From positions 340,048-404,047 of the forward strand of contig NZ_JACICA010000002.1 of the NCBI RefSeq assembly GCF_014195585.1: a stretch of 64,000 bases of DNA. The letters run 5' to 3'. Under the pieces are notes generated by a model that saw only the letters and a program-made list of their open reading frames with translations, was not told where the DNA came from and made no database searches. The stretch is from Alloprevotella rava. Lineage in GTDB: Bacteria > Bacteroidota > Bacteroidia > Bacteroidales > Bacteroidaceae. Both the position numbers and the translations under genes were made by a program. Shown in pieces: positions 55,996 through 64,000 of this stretch (the first letter of the stretch is position 1; each line of letters starts with the position of its first letter).

Positions 55996-56051
55996 ATCAT
56001 ACTTTTGAGCAGCATAGAGATAAGAAAATCAATTATTTCGCCGTATTTTTC

Positions 56052-56081
56052 TTGTTGCTCCAATAATTTTATCTAACTTTG
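56052..56081 (+). promoter_or_regulatory. Promoter of rpsO
   Basis: TTG (56052-56054), a 19-base spacer and TAACTTTG (56074-56081); the leader is about 50 bases. Confidence 0.7.
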
Positions 56082-56136
56082 CACCCGCTTTCCTCGGAGA
56101 GCACCATTATAATATCATTTAATTTCATTACAAACT

Positions 56137-56406
56137 ATGTACTTAGATTCTGCTAAGAAACAAGAGATCTTTGGCAAGTACGGAAAGTCTAACTCTGATA
56201 CTGGTTCCTGCGAGAGCCAGATTGCATTGTTTTCATACCGTATTGCCCACTTGACGGAACATGTGAAGGCCAACCGTAAAGATCATAGTACTGAACGTGC
56301 CCTCGTTATGTTGGTTGGTAAGCGTCGCCGCCTCCTCAATTATTTGAAGGATCGCGACATCGAGCGCTACCGTGCCATTATCAAGGCTCTCGGTCTTCGC
56401 AAGTAA
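56137..56406 (+). CDS. rpsO: 30S ribosomal protein S15
   Basis: An 89-residue protein of the 30S subunit that binds helix 22 of 16S rRNA. The motifs GSCESQIALFSYRIAHLTEH, DHSTERALVMLVGKRRRLLN and YRAIIKALGLRK are typical. It has its own promoter and a terminator. Confidence 0.97.
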   Translation: MYLDSAKKQEIFGKYGKSNSDTGSCESQIALFSYRIAHLTEHVKANRKDHSTERALVMLVGKRRRLLNYLKDRDIERYRAIIKALGLRK

Positions 56407-56431
56407 TTCCGATTTCTTGCACAAAAGCTTT

Positions 56432-56470
56432 GAAACGTCACTCCTTGCGAGCGGCGTTTCTTTTTTTTAT
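56432..56470 (+). terminator. Intrinsic terminator after rpsO
   Basis: GAAACGTC (56432-56439) pairs with GGCGTTTC (56453-56460), followed by eight T residues. It overlaps the region before the Crp/Fnr gene. Confidence 0.8.
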
Positions 56471-56488
56471 CCTATTGTTCAATGCGAT

Positions 56489-57157
56489 ATGGAAAATTCT
56501 CAACTCATTGAGGCTCTTCGCCTCTGTCCTTTGTTCAAAGGGTTCTCCAGTCAGGAAATGGATGAACTTCTTTCTCAGATTCATTACAAGCTGGTGGACT
56601 ATTCACCAAAGGATATATATGTGCTGGCCGGTATGCCTTGTCGCCATGCTGACATCGTTGTCAGCGGACAGATGACAGCCCGCATGGTAGGACTTTCGGG
56701 AAAGTTTGTTGAAGTGGACCATCGAGGACCAGGTAGTTTGATGGCTCCTGCTCTCATCTTTGTACCCAATAGTGAGATGCCCGTTAGTGTGGAAACCGAA
56801 GAACCTACGCGCATTTTTCGTATGACGCCTGCCGAACTCAAACGTCTCATCGACAGCAACGAGCGCATCCGCACCAATTTCATCCTCGTTCTGTCACAAA
56901 TCAATTATTTCCTTACTCAGAAGATGCGCGTGCTGGCACTTTTCAGCGTGCGCGAAAAAGTGGTTTCTTTGCTCAAGCAGATTGCCAGCAAACAGCAGTC
57001 GGAGGTCATCACCCTCACGCGCTCTCGTCAGCAGATTGCCGACTCCTTTGGCATACAGAAGTTCTCCCTCCTCCGCGTCTTAGCCACGCTCGAAGAGGAA
57101 GGAGCCATACGCGTAGAGGGAAAAACCATCCGCATCGTGGACCGCAGCAAACTCTGA
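56489..57157 (+). CDS. Crp/Fnr-family regulator (probable HcpR)
   Basis: A 222-residue regulator with an N-terminal cyclic-nucleotide-binding-type beta-roll (about 15-125) and a C-terminal winged helix (LTRSRQQIADSFGIQKFSLL, RVLATLEEEGAIRVEGKTIR). No Cys cluster for an iron-sulfur centre is visible, so it is not a classical FNR; HcpR-type regulators sense nitrosative stress through heme. The hcp gene lies 171 bases downstream in the same direction, with a palindrome before it. The start at 56489 is chosen because codons from 56372 overlap rpsO. Confidence 0.83.
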   Translation: MENSQLIEALRLCPLFKGFSSQEMDELLSQIHYKLVDYSPKDIYVLAGMPCRHADIVVSGQMTARMVGLSGKFVEVDHRGPGSLMAPALIFVPNSEMPVSVETEEPTRIFRMTPAELKRLIDSNERIRTNFILVLSQINYFLTQKMRVLALFSVREKVVSLLKQIASKQQSEVITLTRSRQQIADSFGIQKFSLLRVLATLEEEGAIRVEGKTIRIVDRSKL

Positions 57158-57245
57158 TTTGTCCGCCTCTTAAGTGGCTTATCGGGCGTAAGCTGGTGAG
57201 CCATCACCTTATCTCAGTACTAAAAAAACTAAAATTCTACACGCA

Positions 57246-57290
57246 GATAACATTTGTTACCATTGCCCGGATGAGGGTTCCGTATTTTTG
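57246..57290 (+). promoter_or_regulatory. Putative regulator palindrome and -7 box of hcp
   Basis: TAAC-ATTT-GTTA (57248-57259) is a perfect palindrome inside GATAACATTTGTTACC. TATTTTTG (57283-57290) is a perfect -7 box. The palindrome centre lies about 43 bases before the expected transcription start, the position of class II Crp/Fnr activator sites. Confidence 0.6.
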
Positions 57291-57328
57291 CGCCCATTAA
57301 CGCATAACTATTTAAATTATTCTGAAGT

Positions 57329-58978
57329 ATGGAATCTCAAATGTTTTGTTATCAGTGTCAAGAAACCGTGAAAGGTACAGGCTGTACGCTTCGCGGCGTG
57401 TGTGGTAAACTCCCACAGACCTCTACTTATATGGACCTCCTCATTGCCGTTGCTCGCGGTGTGGGTTCTATCGATCATTTGCTCCGCACTGCTGGCGTAA
57501 CCACTGAGCAGGCCGTGGGCGATTTCATCGTCGACGCGCTTTTTGCCACTATCAGCTGTGCCAATTTCGATGATGAAAGTATCATGGCAAAGGTCGATAC
57601 AGGCCTTCTCCTCAAGCAACAACTCATCGGCTTGGCTGAACAAAACGGTGTGGAACTCCCCAACTGGGCTGAAGTTACATGGACTGGTAGCCGCAAGGAC
57701 TATTATGCTGAGGGACTCCGTCAGACCATTCTGCGCATACCCAATGAGGATATCCGTTCTATGAAAGAAATCGTAGTGCTCGGCCTCAAAGGAATAGCAG
57801 CCTATTATGAACACGCTTCCCGCTTGGGACATCGCGACAATAGCCTTATCGCATTTATGAGCGAAGCTCTTTACGACATCACCAACCCCGATGCCACGGC
57901 CGATGCGCTCTATACGCTCGTGCTTCGCGTGGGCGAATATGGTGTTCCTGCTATGGCGTTGCTCGACAAGGCCAACACCGCTGCGTATGGTAATCCCGAA
58001 ATCTCTCGTGTCAATATCGGAGTGGGCAACCGTCCTGGTATTCTCATCACGGGGCATGACCTGCGCGACCTCAAAGAACTCCTCGAGCAAACTGAAGGGA
58101 CGGGCATTGATGTCTACACCCATGGCGAAATGCTCCCTGGCAATTACTATCCAGAACTCAAGAAATATAAGCACCTCGTGGGTAATTATGGCAACGCATG
58201 GTGGCGTCAAAAAGAAGAATTCAGTACGTTCAATGGCCCGATAGTATTTACTACCAACTGCATTGTACCGCCACTGCCCAACGCCAATTATAAGGATCGT
58301 GTTTTCACTACCAATTCCACCGGTTATCCTGGTTGGAAACACATCTTGCCCGATGCTAACGGCCACAAGGACTTCTCCGAGGTTATCGAGATGGCCAAGC
58401 AGTGCCAAGCACCTACGGAGATAGAGCACGGCGAGATTGTAGGTGGTTTTGCCCACGCCCAAGTGTTCGCCTTGGCCGATAAAATCGTGGAAGCTGTCAA
58501 GAGTGGTGCTATCCGCAAATTCTTTGTGATGAGCGGTTGCGACGGACGTATGAAAAACCGCAACTACTACACCGAATTTGCCGAAGCACTCCCCAAAGAT
58601 TGCGTGATTCTCACCAGCGGCTGTGCCAAGTATAAATACAACAAGCTCAACCTTGGCGATATCAACGGTATTCCTCGCGTGCTCGATGCAGGCCAGTGTA
58701 ACGACTCCTACTCTTGGGCACTGGTAGCTCTCAAACTGAAAGAGATTTTTGGAGCGGCCGATATCAACGACCTCCCCATTGTGTTCAACATCGCTTGGTA
58801 TGAGCAGAAAGCTGTCATCGTGTTGCTCTCGCTTCTCTACCTCGGAGTGCGCAACATCCATGTAGGTCCAACGCTCCCCGCCTTCATGTCGGAGAATGTG
58901 CGTAAGATTCTCATCGAGAAGTTTGGTTTGGGCACCATCTCTACCGTCGATGAAGATCTCCAGAAGTTCTTAGCCTGA
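57329..58978 (+). CDS. hcp: Hydroxylamine reductase (hybrid-cluster protein)
   Basis: A 549-residue iron-sulfur enzyme. Cys at 7, 10, 19 and 25 ([20 protein letters not shown]) bind the N-terminal cubane; cluster-binding residues in [19 protein letters not shown] and AGQCNDSYS supply the hybrid Fe-S-O cluster. It reduces hydroxylamine and/or nitric oxide and protects against nitrosative stress in anaerobes. A Crp/Fnr-type gene precedes it, and a strong terminator follows. Confidence 0.95.
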   Translation: MESQMFCYQCQETVKGTGCTLRGVCGKLPQTSTYMDLLIAVARGVGSIDHLLRTAGVTTEQAVGDFIVDALFATISCANFDDESIMAKVDTGLLLKQQLIGLAEQNGVELPNWAEVTWTGSRKDYYAEGLRQTILRIPNEDIRSMKEIVVLGLKGIAAYYEHASRLGHRDNSLIAFMSEALYDITNPDATADALYTLVLRVGEYGVPAMALLDKANTAAYGNPEISRVNIGVGNRPGILITGHDLRDLKELLEQTEGTGIDVYTHGEMLPGNYYPELKKYKHLVGNYGNAWWRQKEEFSTFNGPIVFTTNCIVPPLPNANYKDRVFTTNSTGYPGWKHILPDANGHKDFSEVIEMAKQCQAPTEIEHGEIVGGFAHAQVFALADKIVEAVKSGAIRKFFVMSGCDGRMKNRNYYTEFAEALPKDCVILTSGCAKYKYNKLNLGDINGIPRVLDAGQCNDSYSWALVALKLKEIFGAADINDLPIVFNIAWYEQKAVIVLLSLLYLGVRNIHVGPTLPAFMSENVRKILIEKFGLGTISTVDEDLQKFLA

Positions 58979-58983
58979 TTTCT

Positions 58984-59035
58984 ATCTCCCCTCTGCCAAT
59001 CCTAATATAGGTTAACAGAGGGGAGATTCCTTTTT
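58984..59035 (+). terminator. Intrinsic terminator after hcp
   Basis: ATCTCCCCTCTG (58984-58995) pairs perfectly with 59016-59027, followed by a T run (59031-59035) that merges with the arm of repeat E1 copy 5. Confidence 0.85.
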
Positions 59036-59260
59036 CGTGCCCATTCGCCTCTTTCGCGAATATTCGTGGGCTAAAAATATCAACGAATTTCTTACTTTCC
59101 TTCTTCCGAGAATGCCTCAAAATCCATCGCGCCATCTTCTGCTGAGACTGGCGAAGCCTCTCGCGCATCGCTACAATAAAGCTGTCGGCCGACGGGCTTA
59201 TTGTGTCGGTTGGCGCAATAAGGAAGTTGGCGGATGCCCTTATTGTACGGACGAAGAGGA
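59033..59260. repeat. E1 dispersed repeat copy 5; gene-free stretch 58979-59812
   Basis: The 38-base TTCGTG arm is at 59033-59070, followed by GGCTAAAAATATCAACGAAT and TTTCTTACTTTCC, nearly the same as copies 2 and 4. CAATAA, CTTATTG and CAATAAGG units lie at 59175-59245. Beyond it are a bidirectional hairpin (59411-59446) and the pflB leader; frames at 59037-59583 are translations of repeat DNA. Confidence 0.8.
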
Positions 59261-59410
59261 TGAAGCTAAAAATCTCCATTTTTGTTGGAAATCTCAGTTT
59301 TTTAGGACTTTTGAAGTATAGAACTGAGCTGTCATTGCGAAAAGCGGAGAAGCAGGTAAGTAGAATCCGCGCGCGGATGGCTAAAAGGCGCATTTTCTCG
59401 CGCAAAAAGA

Positions 59411-59446
59411 AAACCGCTCGATGTCAAGTAATCGGGCGGTTTTTTA
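59411..59446. terminator. Hairpin with T/A flanks
   Basis: AAACCGCTCG (59411-59420) pairs with CGGGCGGTTT (59433-59442, one G-U), with six T residues on the plus strand and a T-rich tract on the minus strand. No gene or promoter was found that would use it, so it may end an unseen transcript. Confidence 0.65.
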
Positions 59447-59676
59447 TGCGTATTTGGGGAATCGTTCTCTCCCTCTCGCTCTTTATCGTCTCCTACCCAC
59501 AACGGGGGATACTGAATGCACCAATAATAAAGAATGGTTTTGCTATCCTACAAATTGCAATTTGCAAGTATCATTTACAGTGAGCGCACTACCGCAAAAG
59601 GGTTAAAATGAATCAGAACATAGGAATGATAAGCTTTATTCCAGATAAAAATAGCACAAAAGGTCCTATTAATGTG

Positions 59677-59684
59677 TAATTTTG
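59677..59684 (+). promoter_or_regulatory. -7 element of pflB
   Basis: TAATTTTG matches the consensus; the leader would be about 120 bases. No clear -33 TTTG. Confidence 0.5.
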
Positions 59685-59812
59685 CAGTGCCCTTGGAAGC
59701 GCTCTACCTTGTGTCGGATACATTTGTGATCGAGCCATGCAGCGGCATGACACTTGTTTAGAGAGCTGGGCAAAAGCGAAAACATATTACATAACCCATA
59801 ACGACAACAATT

Positions 59813-62059
59813 ATGAGAAATGAATGGAGAGGTTTTGCTGAAGGACAATGGACTTCAGAAGTAGACCTAAGAGACTTTATCCAGAAAAACTACACTCCCT
59901 ATAACGGTGCAGAGGACTTCCTTGCTGGCCCAACAGAGGCTACCGATAAGCTTTGGGGTATGCTCAAAGAACTGCAAAAGCAGGAGCGCGCTAAAGACGG
60001 TGTACTCGACATGGAAACCGAGGTGGTTTCTTCTCTCACGGCCTATCCCCCTTCTTACATTGGCGAAGGCACGAAGGAACTGGAGAAAGTTGTGGGCTTG
60101 CAAACCGACAAGCCGCTCAAGCGTGCTTTCATGCCCTACGGTGGTATCAAAATGGCCGAGCAGGCTTGCACCACTTACGGCTATCAGCCTTCTCAACAAC
60201 TCCACGATATTTTCACCAAATATGTGAAGACACATAACGATGGCGTGTTTGATGCTTACACCACGGAGATGCGCCGCGTTCGCCACAATCATATTCTTAC
60301 GGGTCTGCCCGACTCTTATGGTCGTGGCCGCATCGTGGGCGACTATCGCCGCGTGGCTCTCTATGGTATCGACTTCCTGGTGGCTGAAAAAAGAGCCGAC
60401 TTGGAAAACATGGGCGACCGCGATATGATCGACGAGGTAGTGCGTCTGCGCGAGGAAGTATCTATGCAGATTCGCGCCCTCAATGGTCTCAAGGAAATGG
60501 CCGCTGAGTATGGTTTCGACATCTCCCGCCCCGCTGCTAACGGCCGCGAGGCAGTGCAGTGGCTCTACTTCGGCTATCTCGGTGCCATCAAGACACAGAA
60601 CGGTGCTGCTATGTCAGTGGGCCGTATTTCTACGTTCCTCGACATCTATTTTGAGCGCGACTTCAAGGAAGGCACGCTGACGGAGTCCGATGCTCAGGAG
60701 CTCATCGACCACCTTGTGATGAAGTTCCGCATGGTGAAGTTCGCCCGCATTCCTTCCTACAACCAGCTCTTCAGTGGCGACCCCGTTTGGGCTACGCTTG
60801 AGGTAGCAGGTATGGGCATGGACGGCCGCTCCATGGTGACGAAGAACGACTTCCGTTTCCTCCACACGCTGGAGAACATGGGTCCTTCTCCCGAGCCCAA
60901 CCTCACGGTGCTCTATTCTTCACGCCTGCCACAGGGTTTCAAGCACTATGCTGCTAAGATTTCTGTAGTAACCAGTTCTATCCAGTATGAGAACGACGAC
61001 GTGATGCGTCCTGTTTGGGGCGACGACTACAGCATCTGCTGCTGCGTGAGTGCCACTCAAACTGGTAAGGAAATGCAGTTCTTCGGCGCGCGTGCCAACT
61101 TGGCCAAGTGTCTTCTCTATGCTATCAACGGCGGTGTAGACACCAAGAGCCGCGAGCAGTGCGGTCCAGCTTACCGCCCCATCACGAGCGACGTGATTAC
61201 CTACGAAGAGTTCATGCCTCGCTTTGAAGATATGATGGAATGGTTGGCAGGTGTTTATGTGAAGACGCTGAACCTCATCCATTACATGCACGATAAGTAT
61301 TTCTACGAGGCTGCTGAGATGGCACTCATCGATACCAACGTGCGCCGAACCTTCGCAACGGGTATCGCTGGCTTTAGCCACGTAGTCGATTCTATCTGTG
61401 CTATCAAATATGCCAAGGTAACGGCTGTCCGCGATGAGGAAGGCTTCGCTATCGAATATAAGACCGAGGGCGACTATCCTCGCTATGGCAACGACGACGA
61501 ACGTGCTGACGAAATCGCTGTTTGGTTGCTCAAGACATTCATGAAGAAGATTCGCAAATTCCATACTTACCGTAACTCAGAGGCTACAACGAGCATCCTG
61601 ACCATTACTTCTAACGTGGTTTACGGTAAATATACTGGTGCAATGCCTGATGGCCGCGCTGCCGGCACGCCGTTGGCTCCAGGTGCCAACCCCTCTTACG
61701 GTGCAGAAAAGAATGGTTTGCTCGCTTCTCTCAACTCTGTGGCAAAACTGCCTTATGAGTATGCCCTCGATGGTATTTCTAACACGCAGACCATCAATCC
61801 GGGTGCACTGGGACAGAATGATGAGGAACGCTCCAACACGCTGGTTGGCGTAATGGACGGTTATTTCGACCGCGGTGCGCACCACCTCAACGTGAATGTC
61901 TTTGGTGTCGACAAACTGCGCGATGCTATGGAGCATCCCGAGAAGGAAGAATATGCCAACTTCACCATCCGTGTGAGCGGATATGCAGTGAAGTTCATCG
62001 ACCTCACTCGCGAGCAGCAGCTCGACGTTATTGCGCGCCACGCACACGAGAATTTGTAA
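59813..62059 (+). CDS. pflB: Pyruvate formate-lyase
   Basis: A 748-residue glycyl-radical enzyme that splits pyruvate with CoA into acetyl-CoA and formate during anaerobic fermentation. The catalytic Cys pair is in [10 protein letters not shown] (about residue 409) and the radical Gly in [10 protein letters not shown] (about 722). The length matches PflB, not the dehydratase-type glycyl-radical enzymes. The activase gene follows 164 bases downstream. Confidence 0.96.
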   Translation: MRNEWRGFAEGQWTSEVDLRDFIQKNYTPYNGAEDFLAGPTEATDKLWGMLKELQKQERAKDGVLDMETEVVSSLTAYPPSYIGEGTKELEKVVGLQTDKPLKRAFMPYGGIKMAEQACTTYGYQPSQQLHDIFTKYVKTHNDGVFDAYTTEMRRVRHNHILTGLPDSYGRGRIVGDYRRVALYGIDFLVAEKRADLENMGDRDMIDEVVRLREEVSMQIRALNGLKEMAAEYGFDISRPAANGREAVQWLYFGYLGAIKTQNGAAMSVGRISTFLDIYFERDFKEGTLTESDAQELIDHLVMKFRMVKFARIPSYNQLFSGDPVWATLEVAGMGMDGRSMVTKNDFRFLHTLENMGPSPEPNLTVLYSSRLPQGFKHYAAKISVVTSSIQYENDDVMRPVWGDDYSICCCVSATQTGKEMQFFGARANLAKCLLYAINGGVDTKSREQCGPAYRPITSDVITYEEFMPRFEDMMEWLAGVYVKTLNLIHYMHDKYFYEAAEMALIDTNVRRTFATGIAGFSHVVDSICAIKYAKVTAVRDEEGFAIEYKTEGDYPRYGNDDERADEIAVWLLKTFMKKIRKFHTYRNSEATTSILTITSNVVYGKYTGAMPDGRAAGTPLAPGANPSYGAEKNGLLASLNSVAKLPYEYALDGISNTQTINPGALGQNDEERSNTLVGVMDGYFDRGAHHLNVNVFGVDKLRDAMEHPEKEEYANFTIRVSGYAVKFIDLTREQQLDVIARHAHENL

Positions 62060-62223
62060 ACTAACAGAAAAGGGAAAGTCCCTTCCATCTCCCTCATGAG
62101 AGGGGGTGTCCAGAACCTCTTGTTTGAGCCTCCAACTGATCGGATAGATCGGATGAGTTCGAAGCAAAACTGGACACTCCTCTTGATACGAGAGAGGTGG
62201 AGGGGGCTTGGCTTTATCATTAT

Positions 62224-62949
62224 ATGACAGGTCATATTCATTCTACGGAATCTTTCGGCTCGGTTGACGGACCAGGCATCCGTTTCATCATTTTTTTTCA
62301 AGGTTGTGGTATGCGCTGCCGCTATTGCCAGAATCCCGACACGTGGGAAGTTGGACAGGGGCAGGAGATGACCGCCGAAGAGCTCCTCGCCAAAGCCGAA
62401 CGCTATCGCTCCTATTGGGGGAAAGATGGCGGCATCACCGTAAGCGGTGGAGAACCGCTGCTCCAAATCGACTTCCTGACGGAGCTTTTCCAAAAGGCGA
62501 AGGAGCGCGGCATACACACCTGTATCGACACCTGCGGACAACCGTTCACCCGGCGAGAGCCTTTCTTCAGCAAATTCCAGAAGCTGATGGACTATACTGA
62601 CTTGCTCTTGCTCGACATCAAACATATCAATTCACTGGAGCATCAGAAACTCACGCGCCATCCCAATGAGAATATCTTGGATTGTGCGCGCTATCTCTCC
62701 GAGATTGGAAAACCCATCTGGGTGCGTCATGTCCTTGTGCCGGGTATTACCGACAACGACGATTACCTCACGGAGCTTCGCCACTTCCTGCGCCCGCTCC
62801 AAAACATCCAGCGCATCGATGTGTTACCCTATCATTCGCTGGGACTTTTCAAATGGAAGCAACGCAACATCCCCTATACCCTCGAGGGCGTGCCATCGCC
62901 CACAGCAGAGCGTATAGAAAACGCGCGCCGCATCCTCACGCAGGATTGA
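62224..62949 (+). CDS. pflA: Pyruvate formate-lyase activating enzyme
   Basis: A 241-residue radical-SAM enzyme that installs the glycyl radical on PflB. Cys28, Cys32 and Cys35 (CGMRCRYC) bind the 4Fe-4S cluster; GGITVSGGEPLLQIDFLTEL and THTCIDTCGQPF-like IDTCGQPFTRR follow. The ATG at 62224 starts the conserved MTGHIHSTESFGSVDGPGIR core; 62197 would add nine unlikely residues. It is co-directional with pflB. Confidence 0.95.
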   Translation: MTGHIHSTESFGSVDGPGIRFIIFFQGCGMRCRYCQNPDTWEVGQGQEMTAEELLAKAERYRSYWGKDGGITVSGGEPLLQIDFLTELFQKAKERGIHTCIDTCGQPFTRREPFFSKFQKLMDYTDLLLLDIKHINSLEHQKLTRHPNENILDCARYLSEIGKPIWVRHVLVPGITDNDDYLTELRHFLRPLQNIQRIDVLPYHSLGLFKWKQRNIPYTLEGVPSPTAERIENARRILTQD

Positions 62950-62962
62950 TAAGAAAGTATAA

Positions 62963-63037
62963 GCTGTTCGCCACATTGCCGAACAGCCCATTTAGCTCTA
63001 TCCGCAACACCGTTCAACCAAGTGTTGCGGATTTTTA
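62963..63037 (+). terminator. Tandem hairpins after pflA
   Basis: GCTGTTCG (62963-62970) pairs perfectly with CGAACAGC (62980-62987). A second hairpin pairs ATCCGCAACAC (63000-63010) with GTGTTGCGGAT (63022-63032), followed by T residues. The second is the likely terminator. Confidence 0.75.
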
Positions 63038-63119
63038 CTGCCTCACCCCTCCATCTTGCCGCATCTTCCGCGTTGACAGCTCCCACTAAAAATGCGAATA
63101 GCTCTTAAAATTTTTCATT

Positions 63120-63155
63120 CAGTGAAGCTTTTCAGAAACTTCACTGAAGTTTTCT
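63120..63155. terminator. Isolated hairpin
   Basis: CAGTGAAG (63120-63127) pairs perfectly with CTTCACTG (63139-63146), followed by AAGTTTTC. No gene ends here; it lies at the start of the repeat block. Confidence 0.45.
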
Positions 63156-63264
63156 CTCCCTTTAGTAATGTAAAAAAACCGTTGTTTATATCCTCACTGG
63201 AGCTTCCAAAGATGTCCCCAAACTTTTTATAGAGGGGATCTGAAAATATAATCAGCTGCATCGT

Positions 63265-63580
63265 CCGTATCCTTATTGCCTTCTCCGCTCGCCCTTATTG
63301 CATTTGGAGATGCAATAAGGCTCTCCGCTTGCACCCTTATTCTGTCCGCTCACGCCCTTATTGCGTTTGGGAATCCCACAAGGTTCTCTGCTTACGCGCT
63401 TATTATACCCACTCCCCCTCCCAAGAGTTTATTTTTTCGTTGTCACGCCCATAAGCTTCTGTCTATCAGCATCTTCCATCCTGCGTGACAACGTGACAAC
63501 AAAAAAACGAGTTTTTTCTTGGTGGAGGAGAGACGGAGAATGCTCTCTCTACGCTTTCAGTGAGACACTTGTTGCTACCT
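63265..63580. repeat. E2 composite repeat copy iii; gene-free stretch 62950-63630
   Basis: CCTTATTG/CAATAAGG units lie at 63268-63405. CTCCCAAGAGTTTATTTTTT follows exactly as in copy ii, then GTTGTCAC (63441-63448) and GTGACAACGTGACAAC (63485-63500). GAGTTTTTTC and a ACGCTTTCAGTG segment match 44986-45035. Relative to copy ii it lacks E3 copy A and part of the GTTGTCAC array, and it keeps only a stub of E3 copy B. It is therefore a natural shorter version of the same element. Confidence 0.78.
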
Positions 63581-63630
63581 AATGAAAGCCATTATATGTA
63601 TTTTTTGCTTTATTAAACCCATTGGCGGAA

Positions 63631-64000
63631 TTAATTTAGCGCATACTTAATTCTGCCGATAGGCTTGTTATTGATGAAATTTACATATTGTAGCACGGTA
63701 AGTGCGCTGATTTTGCTAATGATTCTGTCAAACAGACCGTTTGTTATCTTAGCATAGTTTCTTATGACTAAAAACTGGTCTGTAAGTTGTGAAAACAGCG
63801 TTTCGATTCTCATTCTTGCCTTGACAAATGGAATGAATGTAGGCTTCCAATCCTTCTGATTAACCCGATACGGACATTCAAGTCTTATATGTGCCGTTTC
63901 AAATAACCCCAATTCGGGATAAGCAGTTCTTCTTTTTCCTCAAAAGAAGTTTCAATAAAAGCCCAAAAAGAGGATTATTTTTCGTATATTTGTTGTTGAT
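63631..64000 (-). pseudogene. DDE transposase, 3' part, frame disrupted (IS982-like)
   Basis: The C-terminal 93 residues of a transposase are open from 63912 down to 63631: ARMRIETLFSQLTDQFLVIR, NYAKITNGLFDRIISKISAL, TVLQYVNFINNKPIGRIKYA. This pattern fits IS982-type enzymes as I recall them. Upstream of about 63930 the same frame meets a stop, while another frame reads FIETSFEEKEELLIP, so a frameshift lies near 63912-63930. The window ends before the N-terminal part. It may be dead, or use a programmed frameshift. Confidence 0.6.

Noticed and set aside
1..64000. tRNA or rRNA genes
   Set aside because: I saw no cloverleaf with a GTTCRAnnC-type T-loop at the right spacing and no rRNA signature; a tRNAscan run would be decisive.

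Overview
The window comes from a member of the Bacteroidota, most likely order Bacteroidales (a Prevotellaceae-like oral or gut anaerobe; genus not assigned). The evidence is the phylum-specific promoter type (TTTG, about 19 bases, TAnnTTTG) in front of many genes, weak ribosome binding sites, a fused SecDF, the ftsX-DUF3098-uppP-truB-queA-folK gene string, a K+-dependent membrane pyrophosphatase, a T9SS-like C-terminal tail on a leucine-rich-repeat protein, and an anaerobic enzyme set (PflB/PflA, Hcp). The base composition is close to balanced.

Layout. 1-9,544: 3' end of a dGTPase gene, a polysaccharide flippase, argS, a viroplasmin-type RNase H, an MsbA-like ABC exporter, an epimerase and a PAP2 membrane phosphatase. 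9,630-12,929: an exported C1 aminopeptidase and a PIF1-like helicase. 13,762-23,008: a surface polysaccharide locus built as two convergent operons. The plus-strand operon has a glycosyltransferase, Wzz, Wzx and a glycosyltransferase-acetyltransferase fusion; the minus-strand operon has Wzz, an EpsG-type polymerase and two glycosyltransferases. 24,108-32,580: secDF, uvrA, hppA. 32,731-39,457: two exported proteins of unclear role and a second small envelope-glycan group (acyltransferase, flippase, acyltransferase). 39,673-44,085: a uridine-kinase-like protein, an alpha/beta hydrolase and a cytidylyltransferase-LicD fusion. 45,363-50,647: LRR protein, miaB, a DinD/Bro-N gene that looks acquired, ftsX, DUF3098. 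50,668-57,157: uppP, truB, queA, folK-GNAT, an AraC-type regulator, an LpxL-like acyltransferase, rpsO, a Crp/Fnr regulator. 57,329-62,949: hcp, pflB, pflA. The right edge holds a broken transposase.

The most unusual content is between genes. Gene-free stretches of 0.4-1.3 kb carry dispersed repeats that recur in the same module order. Family E1 is a 38-base TTCGTG-rich arm followed by CCTTATTG/CAATAAGG hairpin units (five copies). Family E2 is the same hairpin units followed by a GTTGTCAC array (three copies). Family E3 is a roughly 100-115 bp three-hairpin element present twice in inverted orientation, with stem-preserving base changes and a possible 8-base target duplication. A decamer family of CGGAC units is also scattered through the window. 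A separate candidate is a roughly 60-nt small RNA on the minus strand near 23.7 kb, framed by a near-ideal Bacteroidota promoter and an intrinsic terminator.

All calls come from reading the sequence and recalled family features. No database search or folding program was run.
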